NCBI RefSeq assembly: GCF_900166625.1
Contig: NZ_LT800499.1
Coordinates: 2,769,361 to 2,833,360 of the forward strand
Direction: 5' to 3'
From: Halobacillus massiliensis
GTDB taxonomy: Bacteria; Bacillota; Bacilli; Bacillales; Halobacillaceae
Length of the DNA stretch: 64,000 nucleotides
The notes under the pieces were generated by a model. That model was not told the origin of the DNA and made no database searches. It saw nothing but the letters and a program-made list of their open reading frames with translations. The translations under genes and the position numbers were made by a program. Shown in pieces: positions 52,913 through 61,522 of this stretch (positions are counted from its first letter, which is position 1; every line of letters begins with the position of its first letter).

Positions 52913-54151
52913 TTAAGCAGTTTCTACTTGAGTGCCTGTACGTTTTCCACTGTCTTGTTTAACTGCATCAAAATCTTTCTTTTCTATAATTAAGGACACT
53001 AGAACACCGCCGACTAAAGCCCAGAATGGCGAACTGATGTCAAAGAAACTTACCCCAGACATACCTATTACAAGAGCAAAGAAGGAACCTATTTGAAACC
53101 TTGGATTAGAAAAAGCTGATTGTAAAGAACTTAAAAGAACTCCAATCATCGCTAATCCCGCAACAGTCCCGATTAAAACGGATGGCATAGCAGTGACAAA
53201 TGGTACAGCAACTCCTGCTAATAATCCAAATGTTGCAAAAAGCACACCATTCACCACAACAGAAGCATAGCGACTTTCCTTATCTTTTCCTGCTTCTTCA
53301 GAGGCACAAATAGCTGTCATTGGACCTGCAACATTGGCATTGTGTCCTCCGAAGAAGGAAGTAATTATTCCGCCGATACCACTGTAGATGGTCATAGCAT
53401 TAATCGGCGGCTTATAGTTCTGGGCAATCAATACCCCTGACGCTTGTGCATTCTCTGCACCTATTACCAGTAAGGCTAAGGGAATGGAAATCGAAAGGAT
53501 GGCATCAAGGCTGAATGAAGGTACTACAATACCAGGTACAATAAAGCTTGGTTCCATAGCGCCCAGTTGAAACTGGTTCATTGAACCTGCCAGAAGTACT
53601 GCGACCAAAAATGCTGTTAATATCGGAGGAACATGGGCAATAAATTTTGATGAAAGTAAATATACAAGGATGGCCGCTCCAGCGATCAAGGGAGCTTCTT
53701 CTACGGATGTAATCATGCCTGTTCCAAATTTGATCATTGCTCCTACTATCATTGCCATAACAATAGGAAGGGGGAGCCAATTCATAATCTTTCCTATTAA
53801 TCCACTTATACCTAAGACAAACACAATGAACCCCGATACAAGATAGGCTCCAGCTGCTTCATTCAAGGAGAAATGGGTTAGTGCGCCTGCTACAAGTACG
53901 GCGCCGGGAATAGAATATGCACCAGCAATTGGCTGCTTATATTTCAAAGATAGAATAATCCCAAGTAAACCACCGAAAAAATAGATGGCAAACAACCAAG
54001 AAATCATTTCACCTTGCGATAATCCTCCATTTTGAGCTCCACCTATAACAATTAAAGCTGGTCCCGTGCAACCAAAGATTGCTGCAAGTGTCCCGGCACT
54101 AAAGGTATTCACATTCAGATGCTTAAGTAGGTTGTTCTGTTTATTCTTCAA
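52913..54151 (-). CDS. BenE family permease
   Basis: A 412-residue transporter with about 12 helices. BenE blocks: FGCTGPALIVIGGAQNGGLSQGEMISWLFAIYF, YSIPGAVLVAGAL, LPLPIVMAMIVGAMIKFG and FFGGHNANVAGPMTAICASEEAG. BenE moves benzoate with H+ in proteobacteria. Here it ends an operon with CoA ligase and molybdenum hydroxylase genes, so I infer uptake of the acid that the pathway degrades. Starts at TTG behind AAGGTGG. A broken partial copy lies 14 kb away. Confidence 0.88.
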   Translation of the reverse strand: MKNKQNNLLKHLNVNTFSAGTLAAIFGCTGPALIVIGGAQNGGLSQGEMISWLFAIYFFGGLLGIILSLKYKQPIAGAYSIPGAVLVAGALTHFSLNEAAGAYLVSGFIVFVLGISGLIGKIMNWLPLPIVMAMIVGAMIKFGTGMITSVEEAPLIAGAAILVYLLSSKFIAHVPPILTAFLVAVLLAGSMNQFQLGAMEPSFIVPGIVVPSFSLDAILSISIPLALLVIGAENAQASGVLIAQNYKPPINAMTIYSGIGGIITSFFGGHNANVAGPMTAICASEEAGKDKESRYASVVVNGVLFATFGLLAGVAVPFVTAMPSVLIGTVAGLAMIGVLLSSLQSAFSNPRFQIGSFFALVIGMSGVSFFDISSPFWALVGGVLVSLIIEKKDFDAVKQDSGKRTGTQVETA

Positions 54152-54235
54152 CAGCCACTACCACCTTTTTGGAAATTCAGAGTTTATCTATTTTAATAGA
54201 CTGGCTCCTATAAGGGATGCCCTTGCAGGCCACCC

Positions 54236-55024
54236 TTATCTTCCTATAAATTGCGGCTTTCTTTTTTCCACGAAAGCCTCTACGCCTTCTTTAAAATCTT
54301 CAGTTCCCCTTAGCATTCCATATGCTCGACCTTCAATTTGCAACCCTGTACTTAACGGACCTTCTTCTGCAGCATTTAATACTTCTTTACATACACGTTG
54401 AGCCAATGGTGAGAAGCGAGTAAGGTCCTTAGCCACACTTGCTACCTCTACTTCTAATCGACTCTTTTCTACTACTTGAGTGAGCAACCCCCATTGATAA
54501 GCTTCATGAGCAGGAATTCTTCTGGCTCGCATAATCATGTCTTTCGCTCTAGTCAATCCAACAGCCCGTGCTACCCGTTGAGTACCACCGCTTCCCGGTA
54601 TCATCCCTAAATTCATTTCAGGCAATGCTAACAACGTATCCTCTGCAGCAATCCGAAAATCACAAGCCATAGCGATTTCAAAACCTACCCCGAATGTATA
54701 TCCCTGCAATTGAGCAATTACCGGTTTCGAAGAACGTTCAGGAGCTGCTACATTCTCCGCCAAGTGGGATAATTCTTCCGGATGAGCTTCCATAAACTGC
54801 GGAATGCTCCCCCCAGCACTAAAAGCTTGATCACCTTCTCCTTTAATAACGATTACCTGTACATTTTCATCTGTATTTAAATCATCGAAAATTCCAGAAA
54901 ATTGAGATCGTGCGATCATGCTGATATAGTTCATTTTTTCTGGTCGATCAAAAACAATAGTCGCAATTTTGTCCTCCCTGTTTTTTTCTACTCGAATGTG
55001 ATCATATCTTGTATTCATTGTCAT
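54236..55024 (-). CDS. Enoyl-CoA hydratase/isomerase family protein
   Basis: A 262-residue crotonase-fold enzyme. Oxyanion-hole residues in FSAGGSIPQF near 68 and the next GYTFGVGFEIAMACD near 108 (Glu in position 1 of the catalytic pair), with the second Glu in ALPEMNLGMIPGSGG near 133. Both catalytic glutamates of the hydratase branch are present. In 2-furoate catabolism a protein of this family (HmfE) cleaves the CoA thioester after ring hydroxylation. The order in the operon, after ligase and hydroxylase, fits that step. Confidence 0.85.
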   Translation of the reverse strand: MTMNTRYDHIRVEKNREDKIATIVFDRPEKMNYISMIARSQFSGIFDDLNTDENVQVIVIKGEGDQAFSAGGSIPQFMEAHPEELSHLAENVAAPERSSKPVIAQLQGYTFGVGFEIAMACDFRIAAEDTLLALPEMNLGMIPGSGGTQRVARAVGLTRAKDMIMRARRIPAHEAYQWGLLTQVVEKSRLEVEVASVAKDLTRFSPLAQRVCKEVLNAAEEGPLSTGLQIEGRAYGMLRGTEDFKEGVEAFVEKRKPQFIGR

Positions 55025-55048
55025 ATTTATTTTCTCCCTTCTATTTTC

Positions 55049-56605
55049 TTAATGGACTACCTGTTCATCGTTAAATAATTCAAATTCCCCTTCACGTAAT
55101 TTTCTGCGAAGGATCTTTCCTACTGGACTTTTTGGTATTTCTTTAATGAAAATATAGTTTCTAGGACGCTTAAAATTAGATAACTTCGGATTGTTTTTAC
55201 AGTATTCATCCAACCCCTGAATAGTAAGTGATGAATCAGAAGGTACTACATAAGCCGTTACGATCTGGCCCCAACGATTATCCTCTTCTCCGACGATAGC
55301 AACTTCTGAAACTTTAGGGTTTTTCGTTAACACATCCTCCACTTCTAACGGGTGAATATTTTCTCCACCCGAGATGATCATATCGTCTACTCTACCTACT
55401 ACGTGCAAATCTCCATCTGCATCTATATAACCTAGATCACCAGTAAAATACCAGCCATCACGAATCGATTTTTTTGTAGCATCCGGTCGATTCCAATACC
55501 CTTTAAAAGCTTCACTGGAATCTAGGTTCGCAATAATTTCACCGACCTCTTCCTTGTTCACTATATCCGTGTTACTGGCCCCCCCATTGGGGTCAGCAGT
55601 CACTATACGTATATTTTGATGGAACCCAGGTTTACCAGCGCAACCAGGTTTTTCTCTTACATTTGGATTAATTGTGAATGTGTATACTTCCGTGCTTCCA
55701 TAATGATTAACGAAAACCTCAGGTTTAAAGTATTTTACACATTTTTCTGTCAGGGCAGTTGTCATAGACGCCCCAGCATATCCTAATTTCTTTAAAGAAG
55801 CCAGATCGTATTTCTCAAAATGAGGATGGTTCAACATATCATGGTACAGGGTTGGAACTAGATATAAACATGTAAGCTGTTCCTCACTTAACAATTTGAG
55901 CGCATCTTTAGCATCAAAATCGGGAAGTATCACATACTTACCATTGACAAAGGCGATTGATAAGAGCGACCTCATCCCCATCGTGTGATAAAGAGGCATC
56001 GTTCCAAGAGTGCTTTCACCTACGGTATAATGGTTTTGTATAATGTGAGCGGTAGCAGACGCATATTCATTTTTATTACTTCTCGGAACTCCCTTCGGCT
56101 TGCCGGTCGTTCCTGAGGTATAGAGCATAAGGGCTATGTCATCGTCCTGAATGGTTGGTTGTTCGTAGCTACCTGGACTTCTTTCTACTAACTCCTTGAA
56201 ATAAATATCTGCCCCTTCTACGTCATGTACGCCTATCAAAATAGGCCGTTCTTTAAAGTCTGCATTCAGGACAGCTTCCTGACTGACATCTTCATAGACG
56301 ATTGCGGACGCTTCTGCATCGTTCACGCAATACTCTACTTCCTTGTCCGATAATCGAAAGTTAATAGGAGTATAAATAGCACCAAGCTTCTGCAAAGCCC
56401 AATAGGTAAGCACATTTTCCAAATGGTTTTTTAATATAACGATTACCCGGTCTTGTTGCTTGACCCCTACCCGTTGCAAAGAGGCAGCCACTTGAGACAC
56501 CTTAGAATCCAACTGAGAATAGGTCAAGCGAATATCACCTTGGACTACCGCTGTCTTATTCGGGTGCCTTTCTACTGCAAACTCTAGTAACTTTGCAATA
56601 TTCAT
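55049..56605 (-). CDS. Acyl-CoA synthetase (AMP-forming)
   Basis: A 518-residue ANL ligase that activates a carboxylic acid as its CoA ester. LMLYTSGTTGKPKGVP (P-loop near 160), HYGSTEVYTF near 296, GWYFTGDLGYID near 395, RVDDMIISGGENIHP and PKSPVGKILRRKLR (catalytic Lys near the end) are all present. ATGA overlaps the stop of the 2Fe-2S subunit gene, with AAAGGAG eight bases upstream. Homologous position to the 2-furoyl-CoA synthetase HmfD. The pocket cannot be read by eye, so the acid is inferred from context. Confidence 0.88.
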   Translation of the reverse strand: MNIAKLLEFAVERHPNKTAVVQGDIRLTYSQLDSKVSQVAASLQRVGVKQQDRVIVILKNHLENVLTYWALQKLGAIYTPINFRLSDKEVEYCVNDAEASAIVYEDVSQEAVLNADFKERPILIGVHDVEGADIYFKELVERSPGSYEQPTIQDDDIALMLYTSGTTGKPKGVPRSNKNEYASATAHIIQNHYTVGESTLGTMPLYHTMGMRSLLSIAFVNGKYVILPDFDAKDALKLLSEEQLTCLYLVPTLYHDMLNHPHFEKYDLASLKKLGYAGASMTTALTEKCVKYFKPEVFVNHYGSTEVYTFTINPNVREKPGCAGKPGFHQNIRIVTADPNGGASNTDIVNKEEVGEIIANLDSSEAFKGYWNRPDATKKSIRDGWYFTGDLGYIDADGDLHVVGRVDDMIISGGENIHPLEVEDVLTKNPKVSEVAIVGEEDNRWGQIVTAYVVPSDSSLTIQGLDEYCKNNPKLSNFKRPRNYIFIKEIPKSPVGKILRRKLREGEFELFNDEQVVH

Positions 56606-57102
56606 GTGTTCAACTCCTTTACGGACTTTTTGTTTTCTTCCATAGTCTTCTCTACAGCTTTTACTATGCCATCGTAGCCTGTACACCTGCATAAATGACC
56701 TGACAGCATCTCTTTAATTTCCTGACTGTCTGCTTCAGGTTTTTTTTCGATAAAGTCAGTGGCTGCCATGAGTATCCCTGATGTGCAAAAACCACATTGT
56801 AATCCGTGATTTTCCTTGAAGTTTTTCTGCAGAGTCGTTAATTCGCCGGTATGTGCGAGTCCTTCTACCGTACGTATATTCCTGCCATCTGACTGTACCG
56901 CGAAAATTAAGCAACTTCTAACTGCAGCATCATCTAATACAATCGTGCAAGCTCCACACACCCCATGTTCGCAGCCTACATGCGTACCAGTTAGTCCGCA
57001 TACCTCTCTCAAAAAGTCACTTAAGAGCATTCTAGGTTCCACCATTTCCTGATATCTAGTGCCATTGATAGTGACCTCAATTTCTTGCACCGCCAAATTC
57101 AT
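56602..57102 (-). CDS. Molybdenum hydroxylase 2Fe-2S subunit (CoxS type)
   Basis: A 166-residue electron-transfer subunit with two 2Fe-2S clusters: CEHGVCGACTIVLD plus SCLIFA for the plant-type cluster, and CGFCTSGILM with HLCRCTGYDGI for the second. Carries electrons from the Mo centre to FAD. The ATG overlaps the FAD subunit stop by one base (TGATG). Homologue of HmfC if the furoate reading is right. Confidence 0.93.
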   Translation of the reverse strand: MNLAVQEIEVTINGTRYQEMVEPRMLLSDFLREVCGLTGTHVGCEHGVCGACTIVLDDAAVRSCLIFAVQSDGRNIRTVEGLAHTGELTTLQKNFKENHGLQCGFCTSGILMAATDFIEKKPEADSQEIKEMLSGHLCRCTGYDGIVKAVEKTMEENKKSVKELNT

Positions 57103-57971
57103 CACCCTCTCGCTCTTTCGTATGCCTGACGTAATGTACGTGAAGTCAGCACTTTAGCTAGATGCCGTCGATACTCTTCAGAGGCATGGAGGTCTGATTC
57201 GGGTTCCACACTCTCCCCTACTATTTCTGCTAGTTGTTCGATTAGTCCATCCGTCAACTGCTCTCCGCAGAGCACTGTTTGGGCGTCTTCTATTAGAAAA
57301 GGAATAGCTTCTACACCACCCAGAGCTAAACGGATATTTCCGATTCTGCCCTCCTCGTCAACGGCCATCTGACACGAAGCAGCCACCAACGCAAAATCCC
57401 CATGTCGACGGGCAATCTCCATAAATGAATGGCCTGTTTTCCCTTCCCAGACAGGAATATGGATTTCAGTTAGTATCTCCGTCGGCATTAAATCAGTAGT
57501 AAGGTAGGTAAGAAAAAAGTCTTCGGCATCAACGACTCGTTCTTCATCTTCTGAAGAAATCTTCACTTTCCCACCAAGTGTCATCAGCACAAGTGGGAGC
57601 TCTGCACTCGGGTCAGCATGGACGATACTCCCACCAATCGTGCCTCGATTCCTTGTTTGTAGATGTCCAATAAGTGGGACTGCTTCTTTTAGTAAAGGAA
57701 TGTTCTGCCCTACTACATCAGAAGCCTCTACCTGGCTTTGTCGTGTCATAGCGCCTATTTTGACTAAAAAGTCTTTACACTCAATGAAGTCAAGGTCAGT
57801 TAATCCGTTGATATCGATTAGACACTCAGGGGTTGCCAGGCGCATATTCATTATTGGTACGAGACTTTGTCCACCAGCTATTATCTTTCCTTCAAATCCA
57901 GCTTCATCTAAAAGTCTTAGTGCATCAGGAAGGTTATCTGGCCGGTGATACTCGAACTTGGCTGGTTTCAT
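57102..57971 (-). CDS. Molybdenum hydroxylase FAD subunit (CoxM type)
   Basis: A 289-residue FAD-binding subunit. FEYHRPDNLPDALRLL at the start, the FAD motif IAGGQSLVPIMNMRLA near 32 and TRNRGTIGGSIVHADPSAELP near 105 are characteristic of CoxM/XdhB. It lacks the extra 4Fe-4S insertion of 4-hydroxybenzoyl-CoA reductases, so an oxidising hydroxylase is favoured over a reductase. ATG 57971 has AAAGGAGG seven bases upstream. Homologue of HmfB under the furoate reading. Confidence 0.93.
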   Translation of the reverse strand: MKPAKFEYHRPDNLPDALRLLDEAGFEGKIIAGGQSLVPIMNMRLATPECLIDINGLTDLDFIECKDFLVKIGAMTRQSQVEASDVVGQNIPLLKEAVPLIGHLQTRNRGTIGGSIVHADPSAELPLVLMTLGGKVKISSEDEERVVDAEDFFLTYLTTDLMPTEILTEIHIPVWEGKTGHSFMEIARRHGDFALVAASCQMAVDEEGRIGNIRLALGGVEAIPFLIEDAQTVLCGEQLTDGLIEQLAEIVGESVEPESDLHASEEYRRHLAKVLTSRTLRQAYERARG

Positions 57972-57990
57972 CACTCAACCTCCTTTCCAT

Positions 57991-58449
57991 TCAAGTATGC
58001 TGCTTTGTGTTTTCCAGCTCTTTTTTAAATTTCTTAAAGAAGTCCTGAATAATCATTTTTGCAACACCACCGAGCATCCGCTGACCTATCATGGCGACTT
58101 TCCCACCAACTTCTGCATCGTAAGTATACTTAAGTGTAGTTTCGGTCTCATCCTCGGCTACTAGGTCTATGTTACCCACGGCTTCTACTGTCCCAGGACC
58201 TCCTTCCCCTTTTACGATCAATTTGTAGTGCTTAGGCTTGTCTAAATCTGCCAGCTCTATAGTGGAGGAATATCTCCCTTTAACTGCAGCAATACCCATT
58301 GCCAGCTCTGCTTCATATTTATTTTCTTCAATCTGTTCCAGCTTTTCACAACCCATAATGCATTTCTCAAGTACATTTGGATCCATTAATACTTCCCATG
58401 ATCTTTCAATCCCAGCATTCAAACTCAATTTTCCTTTTCCTTCCATCAT
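57991..58449 (-). CDS. CoxG-like SRPBCC protein
   Basis: A 152-residue SRPBCC-fold protein: EGKGKLSLNAGIERSWEVLMDPNVLEKCIMGCEKLEQ at the start, DAEVGGKVAMIGQRMLGGVAKMII near the end. CoxG in carbon monoxide oxidisers anchors the enzyme to the membrane and similar proteins accompany many Mo hydroxylases. The ATGA overlap with the large subunit gene shows coupled translation. No catalytic role proposed. Confidence 0.88.
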   Translation of the reverse strand: MMEGKGKLSLNAGIERSWEVLMDPNVLEKCIMGCEKLEQIEENKYEAELAMGIAAVKGRYSSTIELADLDKPKHYKLIVKGEGGPGTVEAVGNIDLVAEDETETTLKYTYDAEVGGKVAMIGQRMLGGVAKMIIQDFFKKFKKELENTKQHT

Positions 58450-60878
58450 GCATTCACCTCTTTTTGTTTTTGATAAATATCTGACTCTGCTAAAAGACTC
58501 CATATATAATTTGGACTTAAAGGAAGCGTGTCAATTTCAATAATATAAGGAGACAATGCGTCACTAACCGCATTGGCAACAGCTACAGGAGCACTCATCG
58601 TATTGCCTTCCCCAAGCCCTTTGGCTCCAAGGGGAGTGAGCGGTGAAGGAGTCTCCATGTGCTTTATCGTTACTTTTGGCATTTCCGGGGCAGTCGGGCA
58701 AAGGTAATCCATAAAAGATCCTGTTAAAAATTGCCCTTTTGCGTCATAGGCTAATTCTTCATACAAGGCGCCACCCAGCCCATGAGCAAGACCGCCGTAT
58801 ATTTGTCCATCTACAATTTTAGGGTTTAATAATTTCCCTGCATCATGGATGGTCACATAATCGATAATCTCTACATTTGCTGTTTCCGGGTCAATTTCTA
58901 CCGTTACCAGGTCGGAGACAAATCCATAGGTCACTGAAGAATTGATTAAATCCTGTTCATCAGGCGGTTCAGTGTTTTTAGCTGTATAATAATAAGTTTC
59001 ATAGATACCTGGTTCCATTCCTTCTGGCAGAGCCAGAGGATTCCAATGTGCTGTACCGACAGCACGCTTTAATGAATATTTCTGTTCCGGATTGTCTTTG
59101 ACAAATATACTTCCTTCTTTTAATTCCAATTCACTAGCTTCCACCTGCAGCTGATGGGCCGCTATTTTAAAAAGTTTAGATTTCACCTTGTGGGCTGCAT
59201 AAAATACTGCACTGGATCCTAGGGATGCGAATCTACTGGAATAACTTCCTGATGCAATCGACCAGGCGCTGGTTGAAGTGTCTAATTCCGCCACTACATT
59301 GACTTTATCCATCGGAACACCCAGTACATCAGCTATTATTTGGGCTGCCACTGTTTCATGACCTTGACCGGATGGAGTAGTGCTGATTCTCACATTGACG
59401 CTGCCCGTCGGATCCATAGATACGGTTGCCGCTTCGGCACACCCGGATTTAGGGAGGGAAGAAGCTCTTTCCTCGGGAGTTAAAGCCACCGTAATGTATC
59501 CCATGTTTGAACCTGAAGGCTCCACGATGTTCGCAAGTCCTACACCGAAAATTTTCCCTTTCTTTCTTGCCTCTTGCTGCTTTCTTCTAAACTCTGTATA
59601 GTTGCCAGTTTCAATCGCGAGTTCAAATCCCTTTTCATAATCTCCGCTATCATACATACCTCCGGAAGCAGTCTTATAAGGAAACTGATGCTTCTTGATT
59701 ATGTTTTCTCTAATGACATCTGCTGGGTCCATATCAAGTTCATTTGCAACTCGCTGCATCAGCCTTTCTAATGGAAAATAAAGCTCTTGACCGCCATATC
59801 CTCTTATAAGTCCGGTCGGCAACTTATTAGTCATGGTTGCAATTGCTTCAATATGGAGATTAGGAATATCATAAGCTCCAGTAGAATTAGCATGCGTCCT
59901 ATATAAACAAGCAGGCTCAGGCGCTCGTATATATGCGCCAACATTGTCTATCATTTTCATCCTTAGGCCTGTTACCTTGCCGCTTTTCTGTACCGCAGCC
60001 TCTATATAAGTAACTCGGTCTGTTCCGCTGGAGCTTGCTGATAAATGCTCTTGCCGATCTTCAATCCACTTTACTGGACAACCAGCAATACGACTGGCGA
60101 TGGCTAACAGAACCATGTATGGAAATGCCCCTGCTTTTATCCCATAGCTCCCCCCGATATCTTTAGGGACTACAATTCTTAGTTTGTTACCAGGGATACC
60201 TAATGCTTGTGCCATTACCGCCTGAATAACAAATGGCCCGTGAAAATTGGCATGTATGGTGTAACGGTCTTCGCTATTTTCATAGCTTGCCAGGATTCCA
60301 TATGTCTCTACAGGTGTTGCAGAGTATTTGGGGAAATTGTATTTATGCTTGATTATATGGTCAGCTTGCTCGAACGCCTGATTGACCTCCCCGTAATCGA
60401 AAGTCCGATGATTTGCTATGTTGGAACCCACATTTTCATGGAGTAACGGGGCATCAGGTTCCAAGGACTTTTCGATGTCGACAATCGGCTTGCGTCCTTC
60501 GTATTTCACTTTTATTTTCTCCATCGCATCTTCAGCAATGTATCGATTTTTAGCTAATACTACTGCTACAGGCTCTCCAACATAACGAACCTTTTCCACA
60601 GCAACCGGGTAATATTTCACGGGAGCGCTTACACCAACACTAAAAGGTTTCATATACTGTTTGATTTGCTCACCCGTGATGACTGCTTTCACACCCGTTA
60701 CCTTTTCAGCTTCTGACGTGTCGATTGAAATAATATCCGCATGAGGATATGTACTTCTCAAAATAGCAGCCTGAGCTGTATTGGGTGGTGTTCCAATATC
60801 ATCCATGTACTTTCCCTGACCGGTTAATAAGCGATCATCTTCTACTCGATTGACAGGAGCACCTATTGATTGAGTCAT
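58446..60878 (-). CDS. Molybdenum hydroxylase large (catalytic) subunit
   Basis: An 810-residue Mo-MCD (cytosine dinucleotide) subunit of the xanthine dehydrogenase/CO dehydrogenase family. VNRVEDDRLLTGQGKYMDD opens the protein; GGSYGIKAGAFP near 250, PTGLIRGYGGQE near 355, PSGQGHETVAAQ near 500 and the catalytic Glu in PLGAKGLGEGNTM near 755. The loop is IRGYGGQE, unlike the AYxCSFR of true CO dehydrogenase and the AYRGAGR of form II. AGGAGG is seven bases before ATG 60878, and the start overlaps the MocA stop. Likely hydroxylates a CoA-bound aromatic ring (HmfA-like). Substrate inferred. Confidence 0.9.
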   Translation of the reverse strand: MTQSIGAPVNRVEDDRLLTGQGKYMDDIGTPPNTAQAAILRSTYPHADIISIDTSEAEKVTGVKAVITGEQIKQYMKPFSVGVSAPVKYYPVAVEKVRYVGEPVAVVLAKNRYIAEDAMEKIKVKYEGRKPIVDIEKSLEPDAPLLHENVGSNIANHRTFDYGEVNQAFEQADHIIKHKYNFPKYSATPVETYGILASYENSEDRYTIHANFHGPFVIQAVMAQALGIPGNKLRIVVPKDIGGSYGIKAGAFPYMVLLAIASRIAGCPVKWIEDRQEHLSASSSGTDRVTYIEAAVQKSGKVTGLRMKMIDNVGAYIRAPEPACLYRTHANSTGAYDIPNLHIEAIATMTNKLPTGLIRGYGGQELYFPLERLMQRVANELDMDPADVIRENIIKKHQFPYKTASGGMYDSGDYEKGFELAIETGNYTEFRRKQQEARKKGKIFGVGLANIVEPSGSNMGYITVALTPEERASSLPKSGCAEAATVSMDPTGSVNVRISTTPSGQGHETVAAQIIADVLGVPMDKVNVVAELDTSTSAWSIASGSYSSRFASLGSSAVFYAAHKVKSKLFKIAAHQLQVEASELELKEGSIFVKDNPEQKYSLKRAVGTAHWNPLALPEGMEPGIYETYYYTAKNTEPPDEQDLINSSVTYGFVSDLVTVEIDPETANVEIIDYVTIHDAGKLLNPKIVDGQIYGGLAHGLGGALYEELAYDAKGQFLTGSFMDYLCPTAPEMPKVTIKHMETPSPLTPLGAKGLGEGNTMSAPVAVANAVSDALSPYIIEIDTLPLSPNYIWSLLAESDIYQKQKEVNA

Positions 60879-61522
60879 GAACAAACCTCCTCACTCAACA
60901 CTTTTTCATAATCACCTTTTGTATCGATATCAAAAAGGTGATTTGTACTCATCTCTACTAACTCAACTTGCTGATTATATTTTTTAATAACTGATCTTCC
61001 ACCTTCATCGCCGGACACGCTGAATAATTCACCAAATAGCTCTCTATGGAACAACACTGGGTGTCCCCTGACACCAAAAGAAGTTGATTGATAGATGGAA
61101 GAGTTCCTCGTCTTTTTATATCTTTCAATTACTTTATTTATTTCGCGTTCTGTTATATAAGGTTGATCCCCAAGGAGGAATAAAGCAGCCTCTGCATGTT
61201 CGGGCAGTGTTGTCAATCCTGCTTGTACGGAAGTTGATAACCCTCTATTCGCTCTGCTGTTCAAGATCACTTTACGAACACCAGGGATTCTTGCTTCATT
61301 GACCAGACCCGCCACATCCGGGTTTACTACTACTACTACTTCATCCAGAGTGGAGTTGATTGCCTGCTCAATGACTGAACGAACCAATGTCTTTCCCCTG
61401 AAAGGTAGAAGCATCTTCGGAGCGTCCATACGAGAAGACAAACCTGCAGCTAAAACAATTCCCCAGACTTCCCTTTTTTTCAGGTTGTCAATGATGCTTC
61501 CTCCTCTCTTTTTTGCTCCCAT
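60875..61522 (-). CDS. Molybdenum cofactor cytidylyltransferase (MocA type)
   Basis: A 215-residue nucleotidyltransferase that adds CMP to molybdopterin, giving the MCD cofactor needed by the large subunit. GIVLAAGLSSRMDAPKMLLPFRGK (near 21-44) is the NTP-binding start, followed by LFLLGDQPYITERE near 112 and FGVRGHPVLFHRELF near 150. ATG 61522 has AAAGGGG eight bases upstream and lies 43 bases inside the XdhC gene. Confidence 0.9.
   Translation of the reverse strand: MGAKKRGGSIIDNLKKREVWGIVLAAGLSSRMDAPKMLLPFRGKTLVRSVIEQAINSTLDEVVVVVNPDVAGLVNEARIPGVRKVILNSRANRGLSTSVQAGLTTLPEHAEAALFLLGDQPYITEREINKVIERYKKTRNSSIYQSTSFGVRGHPVLFHRELFGELFSVSGDEGGRSVIKKYNQQVELVEMSTNHLFDIDTKGDYEKVLSEEVCS

Noticed and set aside
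57102-57971. 4-Hydroxybenzoyl-CoA reductase FAD subunit.
   Set aside because: The 4Fe-4S cluster insertion expected in HcrB is not present, and the subunit is of CoxM length.
57102-60878. Carbon monoxide dehydrogenase (CoxMSL).
   Set aside because: The large-subunit loop is IRGYGGQE, lacking the AYxCSFR motif of CO-oxidising enzymes, and the operon contains CoA ligase and crotonase genes.
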